From: Nostocoides sp.
GTDB taxonomy: Bacteria; Actinomycetota; Actinomycetes; Actinomycetales; Dermatophilaceae
Direction of reading: 5' to 3'
Length of the DNA: 64,000 nucleotides
NCBI GenBank assembly: GCA_016702415.1
Contig: JADJEA010000026.1
Location: 62,001 to 126,000 of the forward strand
The notes under the pieces are model-generated. The model was not told where the DNA came from, searched no databases, and was given only the letters and a program-made list of their open reading frames with translations. A program made the translations under genes and the position numbers. Each line of letters begins with the position of its first letter. Positions within the stretch are counted from its first letter, which is position 1. Shown here in pieces: positions 46,384 through 55,247 of the stretch.

Positions 46384-48111
46384 ATGCCGCACCACCCCCC
46401 ACCCGCTGTCCACCCCCTCCTCGACCAGGCGCGCCGGTGGGCGGCCGACGACCCCGATCCCGAGACTGTGACCCAGCTGACCGGCATCATCGCCGCGGTC
46501 GAGGCCGGCGACGAGGCCGCTGCCGCCGATCTGGCGGACCGATTCGCTGGCTTCCTCGAGTTCGGGACCGCGGGACTTCGCGGCGCCCTCGGTGCCGGCC
46601 CGAACCGGATGAACCGCGCGGTGGTCATCCGCGCGGCGGCGGGATTGACGGCATACCTGAAAACCGTCTCCGACCAACCGACCGTCGTCATCGGGTACGA
46701 CGCCCGGACCAACTCCGACGTCTTCGCCCGCGACACCGCTGCCGTGGTCGTCGGTGCCGGCGGCCAGGCCTATCTCCTGCCCGAGCCGCTGCCCACGCCC
46801 CTGCTGGCGTATGCCGTCCGCTACCTCGCCGTCGACGCCGGCGTCATGGTCACCGCCAGCCACAACCCGCCGCAGGACAACGGCTACAAGGTCTATGTCG
46901 CCGACGGGTCCCAGATCGTCCCGCCCGTGGACGGGCTCATCGCCGCGGAGATCGCCAAGATCGGCACCGTCGCCGACGTCCCGCGCGCCGAGTCGGGATG
47001 GGAGACCCTCGACGACCAGGTGTATGCCGACTATCTCGCCGACACGCTGAGCGCCCTCAACCCCGACGCGGAGCCCCTGCCGCCGGAGGGCAGCACGGAG
47101 CAGAGCACGCCAGCCAGCGGTCCCCGCGATGTCGTCGTCGTCCATACCGCCCTCCACGGGGTCGGCTCCCGGACCCTGCGGGATGCCTTCGCCGCCAACG
47201 GGTTCCCCGCGCCCATCCCGGTCGCGGCCCAGGCCGAACCCGACCCCGCGTTCCCGACCGTGACCTTCCCCAACCCCGAGGAACCGGGGGCGATGGACTT
47301 GGCCATCGAGTTGGCCGAGCAGACCGGCCCCGACCTCGTCATCGCCAATGACCCGGATGCCGACCGCTGCGCGGCGGCAATCCCCGGACCGGGCGGCTGG
47401 CGGATGCTGCGCGGAGACGAATTGGGCGCCCTCCTCGGCGCCCACCTGCTCGCCCGCGGCGTCCCCGAGGGCGCCACCTTCGCCAACTCCATCGTCAGCT
47501 CCCGGCTGCTCGCCGCGATGTGCCGAGCGGCCGGCGTCCCCCACGAGGAAACCCTCACCGGCTTCAAGTGGATCTCCCGAGTCCCCGGGCTCGCCTACGG
47601 ATACGAGGAGGCGCTCGGCTACTGCGTCGCCCCCGACCTGGTCCGCGACAAGGACGGGATCACCGCCGCGCTGCTGCTGGCCGAGCTCGCCGCGGCGCGC
47701 AAGGCCGCCGGCTCGGACCTCCAGGCCGTCCTCGATGACCTGGCCCGCGCCCACGGCGTCCACGCGACCGACGCCTTCTCCGTCCGCGTCGACGACCTGT
47801 CGATCATCGCCCGGATCATGACCCGGCTGCGGGCCACCCCGCCGACCGAGGTCGCGGGAACCCCCGTCTCCCGGACCGACGACCTCGCCCGCGGCGACGG
47901 TGGCCTGCCCCCGACCGAGGGATTGCGCTATGTGCTTGCGGAGGATTCCCGGATCATCGTCCGGCCCTCGGGGACCGAGCCCAAGCTCAAGATCTACCTC
48001 GAGGTCATCGAGCCCGTCTCCGCCCCCGACGACCTCACGGACGCCCGGGCCCGGGCGGCGGACCGGTTGCGCGGCATCCGAACGGCCATGGAGTCCCTGA
48101 CCGCTCCCTGA
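46384..48111 (+). CDS. Phosphohexomutase family protein (phosphoglucomutase/phosphomannomutase)
   Basis: A 575-residue mutase. The catalytic phosphoserine is Ser159 in TASHNPPQDNGYK; the metal loop is NDPDADRC, the sugar-binding loop GFKWISR and the phosphate loop RPSGTEPKLKIYLE, so all four domains are present. Its length is that of PGM2/PMM2-like enzymes, some of which act on ribose 1-phosphate. Beside punA and in reach of deoC, isomerisation of (deoxy)ribose 1-phosphate to the 5-phosphate is a reasonable role, but glucose phosphate cannot be excluded. The start is ATG within a GTATGCC motif. Confidence 0.9.
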   Translation: MPHHPPPAVHPLLDQARRWAADDPDPETVTQLTGIIAAVEAGDEAAAADLADRFAGFLEFGTAGLRGALGAGPNRMNRAVVIRAAAGLTAYLKTVSDQPTVVIGYDARTNSDVFARDTAAVVVGAGGQAYLLPEPLPTPLLAYAVRYLAVDAGVMVTASHNPPQDNGYKVYVADGSQIVPPVDGLIAAEIAKIGTVADVPRAESGWETLDDQVYADYLADTLSALNPDAEPLPPEGSTEQSTPASGPRDVVVVHTALHGVGSRTLRDAFAANGFPAPIPVAAQAEPDPAFPTVTFPNPEEPGAMDLAIELAEQTGPDLVIANDPDADRCAAAIPGPGGWRMLRGDELGALLGAHLLARGVPEGATFANSIVSSRLLAAMCRAAGVPHEETLTGFKWISRVPGLAYGYEEALGYCVAPDLVRDKDGITAALLLAELAAARKAAGSDLQAVLDDLARAHGVHATDAFSVRVDDLSIIARIMTRLRATPPTEVAGTPVSRTDDLARGDGGLPPTEGLRYVLAEDSRIIVRPSGTEPKLKIYLEVIEPVSAPDDLTDARARAADRLRGIRTAMESLTAP

Positions 48112-48226
48112 CCCCCCGCGGGTTTGGCAATCCACCCCGAAGTAAGGCTCGACATACTCGGTATATCCGTGCAAAGATCCGGCCCGGGGGGATTCCCCTC
48201 ACGCGACGACGCGACGGGAGTGGGGC

Positions 48227-50500
48227 ATGAGATTCAGAGCAGGGCTGAGTATCAGCGTGAGCGTGGTCACTGCACTGGGCCTGGCGACGGGGGCGGCGAT
48301 GGCCACCCCGGCGACTTCCGCGGACGCCTCCGTGGCCCGGACGCCGGCCCGCAGCACGATGACTCACCTCAGCCAGATCCCGGCGATCCCGGCGACGCCG
48401 GTCGCCAACCAGATCGTCACCCTCCCCACGGGCGACCGGGTCCAGCTGGGCCGCACCCCCTCCGGGGCGATGACGACGACGGTATTCGGGCGCCCCAGTG
48501 GTGGGGGCGCGGCGTCGCTGCGGTCGGGCACCGCGGCATACGTCATCCCGCGTAGCGTCCTCCCGGTCCTCGGGAGCACCCTCGACCTGTCCCTGTTCGA
48601 CGCCGCGGGGATCGCGGCCCGCGGGGGGCGAACCCCCGTCACCGTGACGTATGCCGATCCCTCCTCCCCCACCGCCGTCCCCGGAGTCGAGATCACCTCG
48701 CGCGACGGAATCCGCGCCACCGGCGTCATCACGGCGGCGAGCAGCCGCGCCCTCGGCGTTGCCCTGCGCACCCAGGACGCCGCCCGCCTCTTTGCCGGGG
48801 TGACCTCCGTCCGCGGCACCTCCTCACCCGCCCGCACCACGTCCGACAACGCCAGGTCTGACAACGCCACGTCTGACAACGCCAGGTCCGACAACGCCAG
48901 CTCCGGCAACGCCACATCGCACCGCTGGCCGATGCACACCGTGACCTTCAAGGGCGTCGGCCGCGACGGCAAGCCTCGGGCCATGCTCATCGGCTACCTC
49001 GAGACGGGCAGCAGCCGGTCCTCGGGCGTGGCGTTCACCAACTACAAGGGCATCGCCAAGGTCAGTGTCCCGGCGGGGATCTACACCGCCTTCGCGTCCG
49101 ATTTCAAGGCCGACGGCACCGAGGGGTATGTCGGCATCACCCCCGAGTTCACCGTGGCCGGCCCCCGGACGGCGACCGTGGATATCCGCACCGCGACGAC
49201 GAAGTTGACCTCGACCTTCCCATGGACCGTCGACGCCGATTCGAGTCTGGGAGCAACCACGTTCAGCCGCGCCGTCGTGGACGGCTCCAGCTGGGCGATG
49301 GGCCTGATCGCGCCCGGGACGACACCGATCTATCTCTCCCCGACTCGGGGCACTCTCCACGGCTTGCAGTCCGTGGCTCGGTACGACTTCGGCCAGCACG
49401 TGGGCGCCGGCGGGGCCAGCCGGGTCGATGTCCGTTCCGAGGTGACCGGGCGCATCCCCGACCGGCCGATCCGGTTCCGGTATGACGCGAGCAACACCGC
49501 GGCCATCGACACCTCCTTCCACGGGCCGGCCGATCTGTCGCCGGCGATGTTCACCACGACGTTGTCTTCGCGGACCAGCGGCGAGGGCCTCGGTACCACC
49601 CCGCTCGCCCGGCGGATGACTCGGCACGTCAGTGCCGGGCCCGACACCTTCGTGAACGGCGAATACGCCCAGACCATGGACTGGGACACCTTCACGGCGC
49701 AGGGCTGGTTCCGGTCCTTCCCCGAAGCCATGACCCCGGGCACCTCCGTGCAGCACTGGGGGTCGGCGCCCTTGCACAGCAGGTTCCTCTCCGCCGACCA
49801 GAATGACTTGGAGCGGATGCCCTGCTCGACCTGCATCAAGGACGGCATGGTCGGGCTTATCTCCCTGCCGATGAGTGACGGCGCCGCCCACATCGGCAAC
49901 CCCGACGTCCTGCCCGATGGGACCGTCAAGGGGTCCTTCGCCATTCTGGCCGACGGCAAGACCATCGCGTCCGGCCTGGGCTTCCTGAATGTCGGGGTCG
50001 CCTATCCCGCCGGGACGACAGTGATCTCCGGCCGCCAGACGGCGACCCGGGGCGGAGGGATCTTCCCCGTCACCACCACGCTGACGACCGAGTTCTCGAC
50101 CCCGGTCAAAGCAGCGACCCCGATGGATCCGGACGTGGTGTGCCTGCTAGGAGACGGGACCGGCTGCCGGTCCCTGCCCATGCTCTCGGCCGACTATGCC
50201 GCGCCGGTGGACCTCGACAACCGCCTCGCCGCCGGGAAGCAGACCCTCGCCATCGATCTCCACCAGGCGGGCCGGACCAGTCCGGTCGGCATCACCGGGG
50301 TCAAGGTCTGGGTCAGCTATGACGGCACGACGTGGACCCCGGCCCCAGTCTCCGGCAGTGCCGGTCACTACTCCGCGGTGCTGACGGTGCCCCGAGCCGG
50401 CGCCGGCCGCACCGTCGCGGGCCTGAAGATCACGGCCACCGACGCCGCCGGATCGACCCTGACCGAGATGATCGCCGGGGCCTTCCGGTTGCCGCGATGA
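48227..50500 (+). CDS. Large secreted protein resembling a subtilase without its protease domain
   Basis: A 757-residue exported protein (signal about 1-27). Residues 60-200 resemble the N-terminal region of actinobacterial S8 peptidases (VTLPTGDRVQLG, YVIPRSVLPVLGSTLDLSLF, TPVTVTYAD). No Asp-His-Ser subtilase motifs follow. A beta-rich region resembling their C-terminal parts comes next (RWPMHTVTFKGVGRDGKP, ending in VKVWVSYDGTTWTPAP and GLKITATDAAGSTLTE). Two Cys pairs (MPCSTCIKDG, CLLGDGTGC) are conserved in the paralogue downstream. A five-copy 15-bp repeat encodes SDNAR-like units at 205-229. GGGAG precedes the ATG. Function is unknown. Confidence 0.8.
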   Translation: MRFRAGLSISVSVVTALGLATGAAMATPATSADASVARTPARSTMTHLSQIPAIPATPVANQIVTLPTGDRVQLGRTPSGAMTTTVFGRPSGGGAASLRSGTAAYVIPRSVLPVLGSTLDLSLFDAAGIAARGGRTPVTVTYADPSSPTAVPGVEITSRDGIRATGVITAASSRALGVALRTQDAARLFAGVTSVRGTSSPARTTSDNARSDNATSDNARSDNASSGNATSHRWPMHTVTFKGVGRDGKPRAMLIGYLETGSSRSSGVAFTNYKGIAKVSVPAGIYTAFASDFKADGTEGYVGITPEFTVAGPRTATVDIRTATTKLTSTFPWTVDADSSLGATTFSRAVVDGSSWAMGLIAPGTTPIYLSPTRGTLHGLQSVARYDFGQHVGAGGASRVDVRSEVTGRIPDRPIRFRYDASNTAAIDTSFHGPADLSPAMFTTTLSSRTSGEGLGTTPLARRMTRHVSAGPDTFVNGEYAQTMDWDTFTAQGWFRSFPEAMTPGTSVQHWGSAPLHSRFLSADQNDLERMPCSTCIKDGMVGLISLPMSDGAAHIGNPDVLPDGTVKGSFAILADGKTIASGLGFLNVGVAYPAGTTVISGRQTATRGGGIFPVTTTLTTEFSTPVKAATPMDPDVVCLLGDGTGCRSLPMLSADYAAPVDLDNRLAAGKQTLAIDLHQAGRTSPVGITGVKVWVSYDGTTWTPAPVSGSAGHYSAVLTVPRAGAGRTVAGLKITATDAAGSTLTEMIAGAFRLPR
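48839..48913 (+). repeat. Five 15-bp tandem repeats inside the secreted protein gene
   Basis: Five in-frame 15-bp units run from 48839 to 48913 and encode variants of S-D-N-A-R/T (TSDNA, RSDNA, TSDNA, RSDNA, SSGNA). They form a hydrophilic spacer between the N-terminal region and the following beta domain. The paralogue at 50587 has a short SSPAKPAT stretch at this point, so the array expanded after duplication. Confidence 0.9.
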
Positions 50501-50513
50501 TCGCACCCGACAA

Positions 50514-50547
50514 CGCTGAACCCACCGGGACGCTGAACCCACCGGGA
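50514..50547 (+). repeat. 17-bp tandem repeat between the two paralogous secreted genes
   Basis: Two exact 17-bp copies (CGCTGAACCCACCGGGA) abut at 50514-50530 and 50531-50547, in the 86-bp gap between the genes. They have no obvious hairpin. The rest of the gap carries the ribosome-binding site of the downstream gene. Confidence 0.8.
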
Positions 50548-50586
50548 CGCCGGACCCACCACACCAATTGGCAGAGGGATGACGCC

Positions 50587-52821
50587 ATGACCCCCCGATC
50601 CACCACCCCCAGATCCACACCCACCCCCAGATCGACACCCACCACCGGATCCGCGCGCTCGGTCGGCCTGGCCGCGGTCGCGGCCATCGGATTGATCACC
50701 ACGGCCGCGGGGGTCCCCGCCGCTGCGATCCCCGCCGTCGCCCCGGCCGCGGCGCACCTGAGCACGACACCGACCGCCGCAGCGGCGACCACAGCGCTGG
50801 CCCCCGTGCTGATCACCCTGCCGACCGGCGATCGGCTCCAGCTGAGCAGGGGCCCCAAGGGCACCCCGATCACGACCATCATCGATCCCTCCCCGACTTT
50901 CGCGGCGACGAAGGCGGTCGTCGGCGACAAGGTCTACGTCATACCGCGCAGCATCCAGCCTGTGGTCGGCACGAAACTCGACCTGGAGTTGTTCGACGCC
51001 GCCGCAATCGCCGCCCGCTCCGGTGGGCGCACCCCCGTCACCGTGACGTATGCCGATCCCTCCTCCCCGACAGCCGTCCCCGGCGTCGAGATCACCGGAC
51101 GCACCGGGCGCACCGCGACGGGGTTCGTGACCCCGGCCAGCAGCCGGGCGCTCGGCGCGGCCCTGGCCGCGACCCCGGCTCAGCGACTCTTCGCGGGCAT
51201 CACCTCGATGCGCACGAGCAGCCCGGCCAAGCCGGCCACCCGCTGGCCGATGCACACCCTCACCATCCATGCGGTCGGACTCGACGGCCGCCCGGCGAGC
51301 ACGATGGTCGCCTTCATCGCGATCGATCCGAACAAGAGCGGTGGCGTCGGTTTCACCAACTACAAGGGCATCCTCAAGGTGTCGGTGCCGTCCGGGACCT
51401 ATTCCATCCTTGCGGCCGGGGCCAACGGCGACGCCACCCGGGCCGCCCTCGTGGCCTCACCGCAGTTCACCGTCTCCGGGCCGACCGACACGACGGTCGA
51501 CCTGCGCAGCGCCACCACCCCGGTGAGCACCAAGGTGGACAAGCCGCTCGGTCTCAGCCTCACGTCAACCGGCTTGACCCGGACACTGACCAAGGGCATG
51601 GCGTTCGCTCAGTATTCCTTCCAGGTCATGACGGCGCGCAAGACCAGCGTCACCGTCGCCCCGACCACCGGACGCCTGGACGGCGACATCGCGCTCTCGC
51701 AGTTCGTCGGGGGAAGTTCGCCCGCCTCGATGACCCGTCCCTACCTCCTCATGGGACTGAACGAACGCCCGGGACGCATCCCCAGAACCCCCATCCGGTT
51801 CCTGGCCACGGCGGGGCAACTCGCGACATACCGCAGCACGTTCCACGGGCCACGCGACGTCTCGACGTCCATGTTCACCCAGTCGGTGGGGACGCCGAGC
51901 GCGGGCATGGGACTGGGGATGCCGCTTTCCGCGCGGGAGGTGACCAGATACGTCAGCGCCGGATCGGATCTCGTCGACGGGGCCGACCTCTTCTACGTCC
52001 TCGACGAGGACGATGTCACCGCCCAGGGCTGGCAGCGTGCCCTACCGGTGCCGCATACCCCCGGGACGACCGTCGATGACCCGTGGCTGGCGGGCCCGCT
52101 CCACAACAAGCCGGCCTCCGCGAGGCTCTCCCCGCAGCTCAACCTCTGCTCGAGCTGCGTCAAGGACGGGATGGTCGCCCTCATCGCGCTGCCGATGTCC
52201 GACACCAACCCGGCCCACTTCGGCAATCCCGACATCGCCCAGGGCAACGTCCAGGGGACGTATGCCGTGCTCGCCGACAAGACCGTCATCGCCAGCGGTG
52301 ACGGCTTCCTGGTCCTGACCGGCGGCGCTTACCCGGCGGGGACGAAGGTCATCACCGGCCGCCAGACCGCGGTCCGCCGTGGCGGCCTCTTTGTCCCCGG
52401 CACCACGCTGACGACGGAGTTCTCCACCCCGGTCAAGGCCGGGATTCCCAACCCCGCCGGCACCGAGTGCGCCTTCGGGGACGGATGCACGGTGCTGCCC
52501 ATGCTCAGTGCGGAGTATGCCGCGACCGTCGACCTCGACAATCGCCTGCCGGCCGGGCCGGTGCGGATCGGCGTGGACATTCACCAGAACGGCCGAACGG
52601 CCCCCGTCGGCGTGACCACCGTCAAGGCGTGGGTCAGCTACGACGGCAGCACGTGGACGCCTGCGCCGGTCAGCGGGAGCGGCGGGCACTACGCCGTCGC
52701 GTTGACCGTGCCACGGGCCACCCCCGGCCGTACCACCGCGGGCCTGAAGATCACCGCCGCAGACGCGGCGGGTTCCACCCTCACCGAAACCATCAGCGGC
52801 GCCTTCCTGTTGCCGCGCTAG
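50587..52821 (+). CDS. Large secreted protein, paralogue of the preceding gene product
   Basis: A 744-residue exported protein. The N-terminus has a Thr/Pro/Arg-rich repeat (TPRSTPTPRSTPT) before a hydrophobic signal at about 24-47. From ITLPTGDRLQLS on it aligns along its length with the gene just upstream. Shared segments include VTVTYADPSSPTAVPGVEIT, GFTNYKGILKVSVP, STFHGP, the CSSCVKDGM pair, LTTEFSTPVKA and the WVSYDGSTWTPAP end. It also lacks a subtilase catalytic domain. GGGA 8 nt before ATG 50587 supports the start. Tandem duplication is evident; some DNA stretches of about 60 bp are nearly identical. Confidence 0.8.
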   Translation: MTPRSTTPRSTPTPRSTPTTGSARSVGLAAVAAIGLITTAAGVPAAAIPAVAPAAAHLSTTPTAAAATTALAPVLITLPTGDRLQLSRGPKGTPITTIIDPSPTFAATKAVVGDKVYVIPRSIQPVVGTKLDLELFDAAAIAARSGGRTPVTVTYADPSSPTAVPGVEITGRTGRTATGFVTPASSRALGAALAATPAQRLFAGITSMRTSSPAKPATRWPMHTLTIHAVGLDGRPASTMVAFIAIDPNKSGGVGFTNYKGILKVSVPSGTYSILAAGANGDATRAALVASPQFTVSGPTDTTVDLRSATTPVSTKVDKPLGLSLTSTGLTRTLTKGMAFAQYSFQVMTARKTSVTVAPTTGRLDGDIALSQFVGGSSPASMTRPYLLMGLNERPGRIPRTPIRFLATAGQLATYRSTFHGPRDVSTSMFTQSVGTPSAGMGLGMPLSAREVTRYVSAGSDLVDGADLFYVLDEDDVTAQGWQRALPVPHTPGTTVDDPWLAGPLHNKPASARLSPQLNLCSSCVKDGMVALIALPMSDTNPAHFGNPDIAQGNVQGTYAVLADKTVIASGDGFLVLTGGAYPAGTKVITGRQTAVRRGGLFVPGTTLTTEFSTPVKAGIPNPAGTECAFGDGCTVLPMLSAEYAATVDLDNRLPAGPVRIGVDIHQNGRTAPVGVTTVKAWVSYDGSTWTPAPVSGSGGHYAVALTVPRATPGRTTAGLKITAADAAGSTLTETISGAFLLPR

Positions 52822-52842
52822 CCACGAAAGACGGAGAACATC

Positions 52843-54030
52843 ATGCGAATCCCCACCCTGCGTGCCGGTCTGGCCACGACCGCGGCCGTGGCGGCCGCCG
52901 TGGCCGGCCTGGCCCCGAGCGTCGTCGCGTCCGCCGCTCCTCAGAGCGGCAGTCGGCCGCTGGTCCCGTGCTCGTCCGATACGCGAGAGGGCTATTCCCA
53001 CTGCATGTCCCGCTTCCGGGCCCCGTCCCCGGCGGCGACCGACCGCCGCCCGGACGGCTATCTCGCGGCGGACTTCCGGTCGGCATACAAACTGCCCAAG
53101 GGCGGCGGCACGGGCACGGTCGCGGTCGTCATCGCCTTCGACGTCCCCAATGCCGAGAAGGACCTCGCGGTCTACCGCAAGCTCAACGGGCTGCCGGCCT
53201 GCACCACTGCGAACGGGTGCTTCACCAAGGTCAACCAGCGCGGGGAGAAGAAGAACTACCCGCAACCCGACGGCGGTTGGGCCCTGGAGGGGTCGATGGA
53301 CCTCGACATGGTGTCGGCGGGCTGCCCCACCTGCAAGATCCTCCTGGTCGAGGCCGACGACAACTACAACGACAATCTCGCCGAGGCCACCCGGACCGCC
53401 TGGCGGAAGGGCGCAACGGTCATCTCACACAGCTACGGTGGCGGTGAGTACGGCGGGATGTGGTCCTTCCGCGACGCCTACGAGCACGCCGGCGCGATCT
53501 CGGTGGCCTCCAGCGGTGACTTCGGCTTTACCGCCGCCGGCAGCCCGGCCGTTTTCCGCACCGTCCTCGCCGTGGGCGGGACCTCCCTGCGCAAGTCCGG
53601 GAACGCCCGCGGGTGGGACGAGGATGCCTGGTGGGGATCGGGGAGCGGGTGCTCGGCATACGTCCCGAAGAGCTGGGTCCAGAAGGACAAGCACTGCCAG
53701 ATGCGCACCGTCGCCGACGTTTCGGCGGTCGCCGACCCCGACACCGGCGTGGCGATCTACGACACCTACGAGAACCCGTTCGGGATCCCGCCGGGCTGGA
53801 TCGTCGGTGGCGGCACGAGCGCGTCGGCCCCGCTCGTCGCGGGCATGATCGGGCTCGCCGGCAATGGCGCGACCTATAGCAATGCCACGCCCTACCGGAA
53901 GCCGGGCGCCTTTTTCGACGTGATCGGCGGCAGCAACGGCATGTGCGGCGGCGACTACCTCTGCACGGCCAAGAAGGGGTATGACGCCCCCACCGGCATC
54001 GGCTCCCCCAACGGGCTGACCGGTCTCTGA
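52843..54030 (+). CDS. Secreted S53 family (sedolisin) peptidase
   Basis: A 395-residue exported serine-carboxyl peptidase. After a signal (about 1-32) the domain has the candidate catalytic Glu149 and Asp153 (EGSMDLDM), the oxyanion Asp226 in SSGDFG and the nucleophile Ser326 in GGGTSASAPLVAG. It lacks the roughly 180-residue pro-kumamolisin domain of classical sedolisins, and the cores starts at about residue 70. Several Cys pairs suggest disulfides. It starts 21 bp after the second large secreted protein with GGAG in front, so the three genes probably form one secreted unit. Confidence 0.9.
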   Translation: MRIPTLRAGLATTAAVAAAVAGLAPSVVASAAPQSGSRPLVPCSSDTREGYSHCMSRFRAPSPAATDRRPDGYLAADFRSAYKLPKGGGTGTVAVVIAFDVPNAEKDLAVYRKLNGLPACTTANGCFTKVNQRGEKKNYPQPDGGWALEGSMDLDMVSAGCPTCKILLVEADDNYNDNLAEATRTAWRKGATVISHSYGGGEYGGMWSFRDAYEHAGAISVASSGDFGFTAAGSPAVFRTVLAVGGTSLRKSGNARGWDEDAWWGSGSGCSAYVPKSWVQKDKHCQMRTVADVSAVADPDTGVAIYDTYENPFGIPPGWIVGGGTSASAPLVAGMIGLAGNGATYSNATPYRKPGAFFDVIGGSNGMCGGDYLCTAKKGYDAPTGIGSPNGLTGL

Positions 54031-54167
54031 GCCGAGGGGTCTGGGGTAGCCGCGCGCTCACTCCAGCCCTGGCCCGCAGGCACGGGCGACCCGGACGGCC
54101 CCGCCCGCCGCGACCGCGTGGCGGGCGGGGCCGTCCGCTGCCTGCTCGCCACCGCGCCCGCTTTCCG

Positions 54168-54173
54168 TAGACT
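54168..54173 (+). promoter_or_regulatory. -10 box of a leaderless deoC promoter
   Basis: TAGACT fits TANNNT and ends 6 nt before the deoC GTG. No ribosome-binding site is seen between them. Confidence 0.5.
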
Positions 54174-54179
54174 CGCCGG

Positions 54180-55238
54180 GTGACCACCGCCGCCGCAGAC
54201 GCCACCGCCGATGCCACCACCGCCGAGGTCGATGCCAACACCGACGCCAATGCCACCACCGACGCCGCTGCCATCGAGCACGCCCGCGCCCTCCTCGGCG
54301 TCTCCCGCCTGACGAATGCCGCCTTGACGAGGTGGCTCCACGGTCTTCCCGGCGTCGACCAGGTCGGCTGCGAGGCGCGCGCGGGGGCGCTGGGGACCCG
54401 GTCGATCAAGTCGGCGAGCAAGGCGTGGGCAATCGACCTGGCGATCTCGATGATCGACCTGACCACCCTCGAGGGAAATGACACCCCGGGCAAGGTGCGC
54501 GGGCTCGCGGCGAAGGCCCTCACCCCCGACCCGAGCGACCCCACGACCCCACGACCGGCCGCTGTCTGCGTGTATGGCGATATGGTCGCCATCGCGCGAA
54601 ACACATTGGGGGACAGCGGCGTCCGGGTCGCCGCCGTTGCCACGGCATTCCCGAGCGGACGCGCCTCGCTCGCGGTCAAACTCGCCGATGTCGCGGATGC
54701 GGTGAACGCCGGCGCGGATGAGATCGACATGGTCATCGACCGCGGGGCCTTCCTCGCCGGCGACTACCGGACCGTCTTCGACCAGGTCGTCGCGGTCAAG
54801 CGGGCCTGCGGGACCGCGCGGTTGAAGGTCATCATGGAGACCGGCGAACTGGTCACCTATGACAACGTCCGCCGCGCCTCGTGGCTGTGCATGCTCGCCG
54901 GAGCCGACTTCATCAAGACAAGCACCGGCAAGATCTCGCCCGCGGCGACACTTCCCGTCACGCTGGTCATGCTCGAGGCGGTCCGCGACTGGCGGGAGAC
55001 GACCGGCACCCAGATCGGCGTCAAACCCGCCGGCGGGATTCGCACGAGCAAGGACGCGGTCAAATTCCTGGTCGCCGTCAACGAGGTCGCCGGCCCGGAC
55101 TGGCTCGAGCCTCACTGGTTCCGCTTCGGTGCCTCGAGTCTGTTGAACGACCTTCTCCTGCAACGCCAACGGCTGCGCATCGGCGCCTATTCGGGCGCCG
55201 ACTATATCGCCGACGACTCCCCCTCCACCGCCTACTGA
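54180..55238 (+). CDS. deoC: Deoxyribose-phosphate aldolase
   Basis: DeoC splits 2-deoxyribose 5-phosphate into glyceraldehyde 3-phosphate and acetaldehyde. The Schiff-base Lys is Lys246 in DFIKTSTGK, with the second Lys282 in VKPAGGIRTS and AVCVYGDM upstream. At 352 residues it is longer than the 220-260-residue bacterial norm. The extra part is a low-complexity Ala/Asp/Thr N-terminus (1-30) encoded by GCC/ACC/GAC repeats, plus an extended helical segment and C-terminus, as in the eukaryote-like DeoC group. The two ALDH genes follow directly and would oxidise the acetaldehyde. Confidence 0.93.
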   Translation: MTTAAADATADATTAEVDANTDANATTDAAAIEHARALLGVSRLTNAALTRWLHGLPGVDQVGCEARAGALGTRSIKSASKAWAIDLAISMIDLTTLEGNDTPGKVRGLAAKALTPDPSDPTTPRPAAVCVYGDMVAIARNTLGDSGVRVAAVATAFPSGRASLAVKLADVADAVNAGADEIDMVIDRGAFLAGDYRTVFDQVVAVKRACGTARLKVIMETGELVTYDNVRRASWLCMLAGADFIKTSTGKISPAATLPVTLVMLEAVRDWRETTGTQIGVKPAGGIRTSKDAVKFLVAVNEVAGPDWLEPHWFRFGASSLLNDLLLQRQRLRIGAYSGADYIADDSPSTAY

Positions 55239-55247
55239 GGACGCCGT

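Noticed and set aside
45988..48174. 728-codon minus-strand open frame over the hexomutase gene
   Set aside because: The antisense mutase gene has all catalytic motifs; this frame has none. Only the distinct SRPBCC-like gene at 45909-46271 was kept, in another frame.
48839..48913. Short regular repeats considered as a CRISPR array
   Set aside because: The 15-bp units are directly tandem without spacers and lie in frame within a gene. No cas gene is present.
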